From positions 2,135,186-2,199,185 of the forward strand of contig KL647292.1 of NCBI GenBank assembly GCA_000727475.1: a stretch of 64,000 nt of DNA, written 5' to 3'. Position 1 is the first letter of the stretch. Every line of letters begins with the position of its first letter. A program made the translations under genes and the position numbers. The stretch comes from Sarcocystis neurona. Taxonomy: Eukaryota; Apicomplexa; Conoidasida; Eucoccidiorida; Sarcocystidae. The notes under the pieces were generated by a model that saw nothing but the letters and a program-made list of their open reading frames with translations, had not been told where the DNA came from and did not search any database. This document shows positions 61,701-64,000 of the stretch, one piece after another.

Positions 61701-63677
61701 GCAACCGAAGCGAGACTTCCGCCTCTAGTAGGGGGAGAGACATGCTGCACGACTCTACGCGTTTCTGCTCCCCTCCAGATGCCTTCCCATATGCGCCTAC
61801 ACATAAGAGTGCATGCGGTGATGACACCTATATGTATGTGTGGACGTGTGTGTCCCGTCTTTGGCTGTTCACGTATATATGTGTGTACGTGGGTGACTCG
61901 AGGAGAAGGGGGGAACATATCTCCTTCAGCCGTCCTCGTTTCCTCCTGCTTTGCGCCTCTCTTTCGCGTTATGTCCACTTCTCTTTGCAGATATTCTTCT
62001 GTCCACTGCTGCGTCCCTTACCGTCCACCGGGTCACATTTGTCTTCGCGTGCCCACGTACATACACGTACATAAATACGCCTGGCCAACTCTACAACTCT
62101 GCACACACATATACATAACATGTGTGTGTATATCCGTATACGAGATATTCATACACATATATATATGCATGTGTGCAGACTCTTTCATATAATTTGTGTG
62201 AATCTATTGGTATCATACGCCAGGTGCGTGCGTGTGTGTGTGCGCGGAAGAGCTCAAACACGTGGGAAATTCTTTAAAATTTGTGTGTACTACGTTGATG
62301 CCTCCGCCTTACAAGTTGTGTCCGCGCAGACATGTCTGCGTACATGTACATGTGTCGATATAAAAATGAGCGCCCGCGCGGACGTGGTGGTGATGATGAA
62401 CTTTTCCTCATCTGTGCAGCTGCTACGTGTCTCCCTCGCTTCTGCCTGGCACTGCCTTCAGGCTTCAGGAGTCGTCGAGAACACACTGAAAATGTTCTTT
62501 TATGGGAAGAACGTGGACGGGTGAGACATACGTACATACACAAACACATACCTACATACATACGTACATAGGTACGTACATGGGTTAATACATAGGTACA
62601 TACATAGGTACATACATAGATACATACATAGGTACAAGCAAACGTACATACGTACGTAGGTACGAACATAGATAGATAGATACACACCTACATAGATACA
62701 TACATAGATACGTCCATAGATGCGTACATAGGTACGTACATTCATAGATACATACATGCATAGATACACGCATACATACATAGAGACATACATACATACA
62801 TACATACATACACACATACATACGTAACATACATACATACATACATAAGATACGTAACATACAACCAGACATAACATACATAACGTACATAATATACGTA
62901 AGACACATTACAGACATAACATACGTAACATACATACACACATACATACATGCATACATACATACATGCATACATACATGCATACATACATACATACACA
63001 CATACATAGATACACATACACACATACATACGTACATACACACATACGTACATGCATACAGATGGAAGCGTAGAGAAGCAAAGTTTACGATGAGACAAGC
63101 CTCGACAATAAGCTGCGCTGCAGCAGGGGAGCGCATGCTATACGTCGATGCCTCTGCCTGGGGAGTCTGTCTTGCTGTTTTGGGTGCCTCCCCTTGTGTG
63201 GGCGAATGATGATTTTGTCTCTTGTGACGCGCCTGCTCTTCTGCATGCGCGTGGCTCTCCTGTGTACGCGTGTGGGAGAGGGCCGCGGGATTTGTGTCGC
63301 TGCCGTCGCGCGGGGGAAGGACGCGCGGGTCTGCTGCTGTCCTTTTCTTCGTCCACGCTGCCGTGGGTGACTGGCGCTGTGGTGTGCTGCTGCTGCGGGT
63401 GGCGTGTGCTGCTGTCGGACCCTGCCCTGCTGCTGTCGTTGGCAGAACGGTCTACTTGTGCGAGATGCAGCTGCGGCTGCAGCAGCAGACCGAGGACGAG
63501 CTGCGCGTTACCATCAAGAGCGTCCCGCCCCAGGAGAAGGAGGAGGTGGACGGCGGGATGTCTGTGCTTGACGCGGCAAGTTCTCGACAGCAACGGCAGC
63601 AGCAGTATGCGACCGGGAGGCAGGCCTTTGCCCACGAGGTGCAGCAGGCAGTTGTGGACCAGCTGTCCCTTCAGTAG
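30989..63677 (+). CDS. AP4B1: AP-4 complex subunit beta (beta4-adaptin), 21 exons, 1,019 aa
   Basis: Large beta subunit of the AP-4 coat, which sorts cargo at the trans-Golgi without clathrin. Exons: 30989-31201, 33058-33265, 34951-35059, 36155-36243, 37169-37290, 38750-38844, 39381-39522, 40409-40568, 43480-43598, 44079-44216, 46779-46868, 48462-48552, 49339-49423, 51193-51277, 52033-52110, 55032-55082, 56556-57168, 57651-57723, 60615-60822, 62462-62520, 63446-63677. All are GT-AG with chaining phases and total 3,060 nt. A Pro/Ala-rich N-terminus (about 65 residues) precedes the adaptin trunk: [97 protein letters not shown]. These match beta4 better than beta1/2 or beta3. Exon 17 carries an acidic Ser/Gln-rich hinge without an obvious clathrin box. 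Exons 19-21 form the platform domain ([32 protein letters not shown]). Boundaries of exons 17, 18 and 20 are least certain. Confidence 0.93.
31202..33057 (+). other. Intron 1 of AP-4 beta, pyrimidine-rich
   Basis: From about 31,720 to 33,050 the sense strand is almost continuously C/T-rich, which produces long stop-free frames (31,523-32,527; 32,412-33,176) made of Ser, Phe, Leu and Pro. A TA run lies at 31,468-31,493. No coding signal. Confidence 0.8.
33266..34950 (+). other. Intron 2 of AP-4 beta
   Basis: Pyrimidine-rich blocks at 33,860-34,080 and 34,730-34,940 plus scattered TA/CATA repeats. ORFs on either strand are composition-driven. Confidence 0.75.
35060..36154 (+). other. Intron 3 of AP-4 beta
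   Basis: TC-rich 35,120-35,420, a CA run at 35,435-35,455, and TA/CATA repeats 35,515-35,745. No coding signal. Confidence 0.75.
36285..36840 (+). repeat. Minisatellite of about 20-36 bp units in AP-4 intron 4
   Basis: Repeated units of the form CACTCCAGCTGTAGGAGC followed by a variable number of CAG/CAGCAC triplets, roughly 15 copies with variants (AGCCGTAG, CGAGGTGTAG). It is CAG in the sense direction, unlike most other introns of this gene. Minus-strand ORFs across it (36,238-37,122) are artefacts. Confidence 0.9.
37352..37802. other. Assembly gap (364 N) inside a TA microsatellite
   Basis: N run at 37,387-37,750 in intron 5. It is preceded by a TA run (37,352-37,386) and followed by another (37,769-37,802). 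Both sides carry the same CT-rich lead-in ending CCAATATACCC. Confidence 0.97.
38105..38600 (+). repeat. Diverged tandem repeat (about 65-130 bp spacing) in intron 5
   Basis: Six copies of a core resembling GTAGAACTGGTGATTGATCG followed by an ATG-TTGTATATG element, starting near 38,120, 38,250, 38,339, 38,428, 38,494 and 38,565, separated by TA runs. Confidence 0.75.
38865..39300 (+). repeat. CTG-rich tract in intron 6 of AP-4 beta
   Basis: Interrupted CTG/GCT repeats on the sense strand; the tract ends about 80 bases before the exon 7 acceptor. Confidence 0.9.
40569..43479 (+). other. Intron 8 of AP-4 beta (2.9 kb)
   Basis: TA/CATA microsatellites at 41,285-41,350, 41,800-41,835, 42,400-42,460 and 42,530-42,790, then a CTG-rich tract 42,895-43,460 directly before the exon 9 acceptor. 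No coding signal. Confidence 0.75.
44590..45560 (+). repeat. Diverged minisatellite, about 50-75 bp units, intron 10
   Basis: About 15 copies of a unit with a core like GGAGAAGATGTAGAGCGTAT followed by a TATATA linker. Core positions include 44,601, 44,661, 44,761, 44,812, 44,868, 44,933, 45,010, 45,063, 45,113, 45,180, 45,238, 45,299, 45,355, 45,411, 45,459 and 45,506. Confidence 0.8.
46132..46395. repeat. (TAG/GTA)n trinucleotide tract, intron 10
   Basis: Imperfect TAG/GTA/CTA triplets over about 260 bp, the only large triplet tract here that is not CAG/CTG. Confidence 0.9.
46995..47260. repeat. (GTAT)n tetranucleotide tract, intron 11
   Basis: GTAT/GTATGT repeats interspersed with TATA. 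ORFs rich in Tyr, Val, Cys and Met across it are artefacts. Confidence 0.9.
48267..48294. repeat. (TA)n microsatellite, intron 11
   Basis: About 14 TA units. Confidence 0.95.
48560..49330 (+). repeat. CTG-rich tract filling intron 12
   Basis: Interrupted CTG/GCT repeats occupy nearly the whole 786-bp intron between exons 12 and 13. Confidence 0.9.
49424..51192 (+). other. Intron 13 of AP-4 beta, with a diverged repeat at 50,240-50,600
   Basis: TA runs at 49,747-49,778 and 49,933-49,950. At 50,240-50,600 a unit of about 70-95 bp recurs, with a core like GTCTGCATNNNNGCCA at 50,326, 50,393, 50,473 and 50,566. The 411-codon ORF at 49,904-51,139 comes from these repeats. Confidence 0.65.
52111..55031 (+). 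other. Intron 15 of AP-4 beta (2.9 kb)
   Basis: Besides the 52.2-52.7 kb repeat it contains TA at 53,390-53,412, a pyrimidine-rich block 53,550-53,850, and CTG-rich tracts at 54,030-54,700 and 54,950-55,020 ending at the exon 16 acceptor. A stop-free segment near 53,850 was considered as an extra exon and rejected. Confidence 0.7.
52240..52725 (+). repeat. Tandem repeat (94-101 bp) with near-palindromic GTGTAYGTACAC core, intron 15
   Basis: The 12-bp core occurs at 52,293, 52,393, 52,487, 52,588 and 52,682, with degenerate half-period copies between. A longer TAGACGACGTACGTAGA block recurs at about 52,347 and 52,541, suggesting a higher-order unit of about 195 bp. Confidence 0.85.
55083..56555 (+). 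other. Intron 16 of AP-4 beta, with CTG-rich 3' part
   Basis: TA/CATA repeats 55,700-55,860, pyrimidine-rich 55,880-56,250, then 56,255-56,550 made of CTGCTG-rich units (CATCTGCTGCTGCGTACA and variants) reaching the exon 17 acceptor. The 378-codon minus ORF at 56,115-57,251 is antisense to this and to exon 17. Confidence 0.75.
58400..58740. repeat. TA/CATA microsatellite cluster, intron 18
   Basis: Successive TA runs at about 58,447-58,462, 58,496-58,516 and 58,554-58,570 separated by GTGACG/GTACAC segments. Confidence 0.8.
59395..59850 (+). repeat. Tandem repeat with alternating units, intron 18
   Basis: About nine copies of CTGCTGCTAGGCTTACGTGT or CTGCTATTAGGCTTACGTAC followed by ACAATATATA linkers, at about 30-55 bp spacing. 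The GCTGCTAGG and GCTATTAGG versions largely alternate. Confidence 0.85.
60160..60614 (+). repeat. CTG-rich tract at the end of intron 18
   Basis: Interrupted CTG/GCT repeats on the sense strand running directly into the acceptor of exon 19 (60,615). Confidence 0.9.
60823..62461 (+). other. Intron 19 of AP-4 beta
   Basis: Contains the 24-bp duplication, a charged plus frame at 61,406-62,074 and a minus frame at 61,349-61,978 (209 codons). Neither shows a domain or fits the flanking phases. TA/CATA repeats occur at 62,040-62,180. Confidence 0.6.
60848..60895 (+). repeat. Perfect 24-bp tandem duplication after the exon 19 donor
   Basis: Two identical purine-rich copies (GAGAAGAGAAGAGAAAAAAC plus AGAC), beginning about 25 bases inside intron 19. 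Confidence 0.9.
62525..63060. repeat. (TACA/CATA)n tetranucleotide tract filling most of intron 20
   Basis: About 540 bp of TACA/CATA with TAGA, TAGG and CGTA variants. Minus-strand ORFs through it (62,500-63,136) are simple Met/Tyr/Val/Cys repeats. Confidence 0.95.
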
Positions 63678-64000
63678 CAGGAGCAACAACAGCAACGTGG
63701 TGGGGAAGGAGGAGGCATACAACAGCCGGACTCGGCAAGCGGCACTCCTCTCACAGCCCGGCTGCCGCAGGATCAGTCGCTATCACCTACGGACGTCCCC
63801 CCTGCCCGTGCCGGAACCTTCGCTTCAACCTGCCCCACTTCTGCCGTACATGGCTAACGGATACGGCTCCTGCTCGATCAATTCGCCGCCATACGGCAAA
63901 CGTCAACCTGTTGAACTGCTCGACTTTGATGTCTCAAAAACACGCTTTCAAACCATTTACATACGTATATATACATATATGTGTATATATGTATATATAT
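63678..64000 (+). other. 3' flank of AP-4 beta
   Basis: Follows the TAG at 63,675-63,677. No ORF or repeat except a short TA/CATA run at the right edge (63,966-64,000). Presumably 3' UTR and terminator; no polyadenylation signal identified with confidence. Confidence 0.5.

Noticed and set aside
62500..63136. Minus ORFs of Met-Tyr-Val-Cys repeats
   Set aside because: Simple translation of the TACA tetranucleotide array.

Overview
The window is nuclear DNA of an apicomplexan, most likely an Eimeria-type coccidian. This is inferred from sequence style: small exons in very long introns, GT-AG splicing, abundant CAG/CTG trinucleotide tracts, glutamine and alanine runs in exons, and dense TA, CA and TACA microsatellites. 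There is no bacterial gene organisation, no operon and no ribosome-binding-site pattern. No tRNA, rRNA, CRISPR array or intact transposon was recognised.

Layout. (1) 1-9007, minus strand: the N-terminal half of a mitochondrial-type acyl-CoA dehydrogenase (short/branched-chain type), five exons, continuing off the left edge. (2) 9.6-12.6 kb: coding signal that can be read on either strand, a 633-codon minus ORF or a plus-strand exon series; the two are mutually exclusive. (3) 15.83-16.43 kb, minus: last two exons of a lysine-rich, probably nuclear or nucleolar protein. (4) 19.17-24.33 kb, plus: a four-exon, 302-residue protein with a mitochondrial-like N-terminus and weak resemblance to mitoribosomal protein mL40. 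(5) 25.5-26.7 kb, plus: exon-like segments of an unidentified gene. (6) 30,989-63,677, plus: one complete gene for the beta subunit of adaptor complex AP-4. I assembled 21 exons in consistent phase, giving 3,060 nt and 1,019 residues. The exons occupy about 9% of a 32.7-kb gene.

Most long ORFs in the window are products of repeats or pyrimidine-rich introns. The most interesting structural signal is strand-specific. CTG repeats on the sense strand sit in introns just upstream of 3' splice sites, in the plus-strand AP-4 gene and, mirrored, in the minus-strand dehydrogenase gene. Exons instead use CAG in the sense direction, encoding glutamine. The AP-4 introns also hold several diverged minisatellites, including one built around a near-palindromic GTGTAYGTACAC core.

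The genes do not form a pathway. AP-4 acts in trans-Golgi/endosome sorting, while the dehydrogenase and the mL40-like protein would act in the mitochondrion. All exon boundaries were read by eye and lack transcript support.
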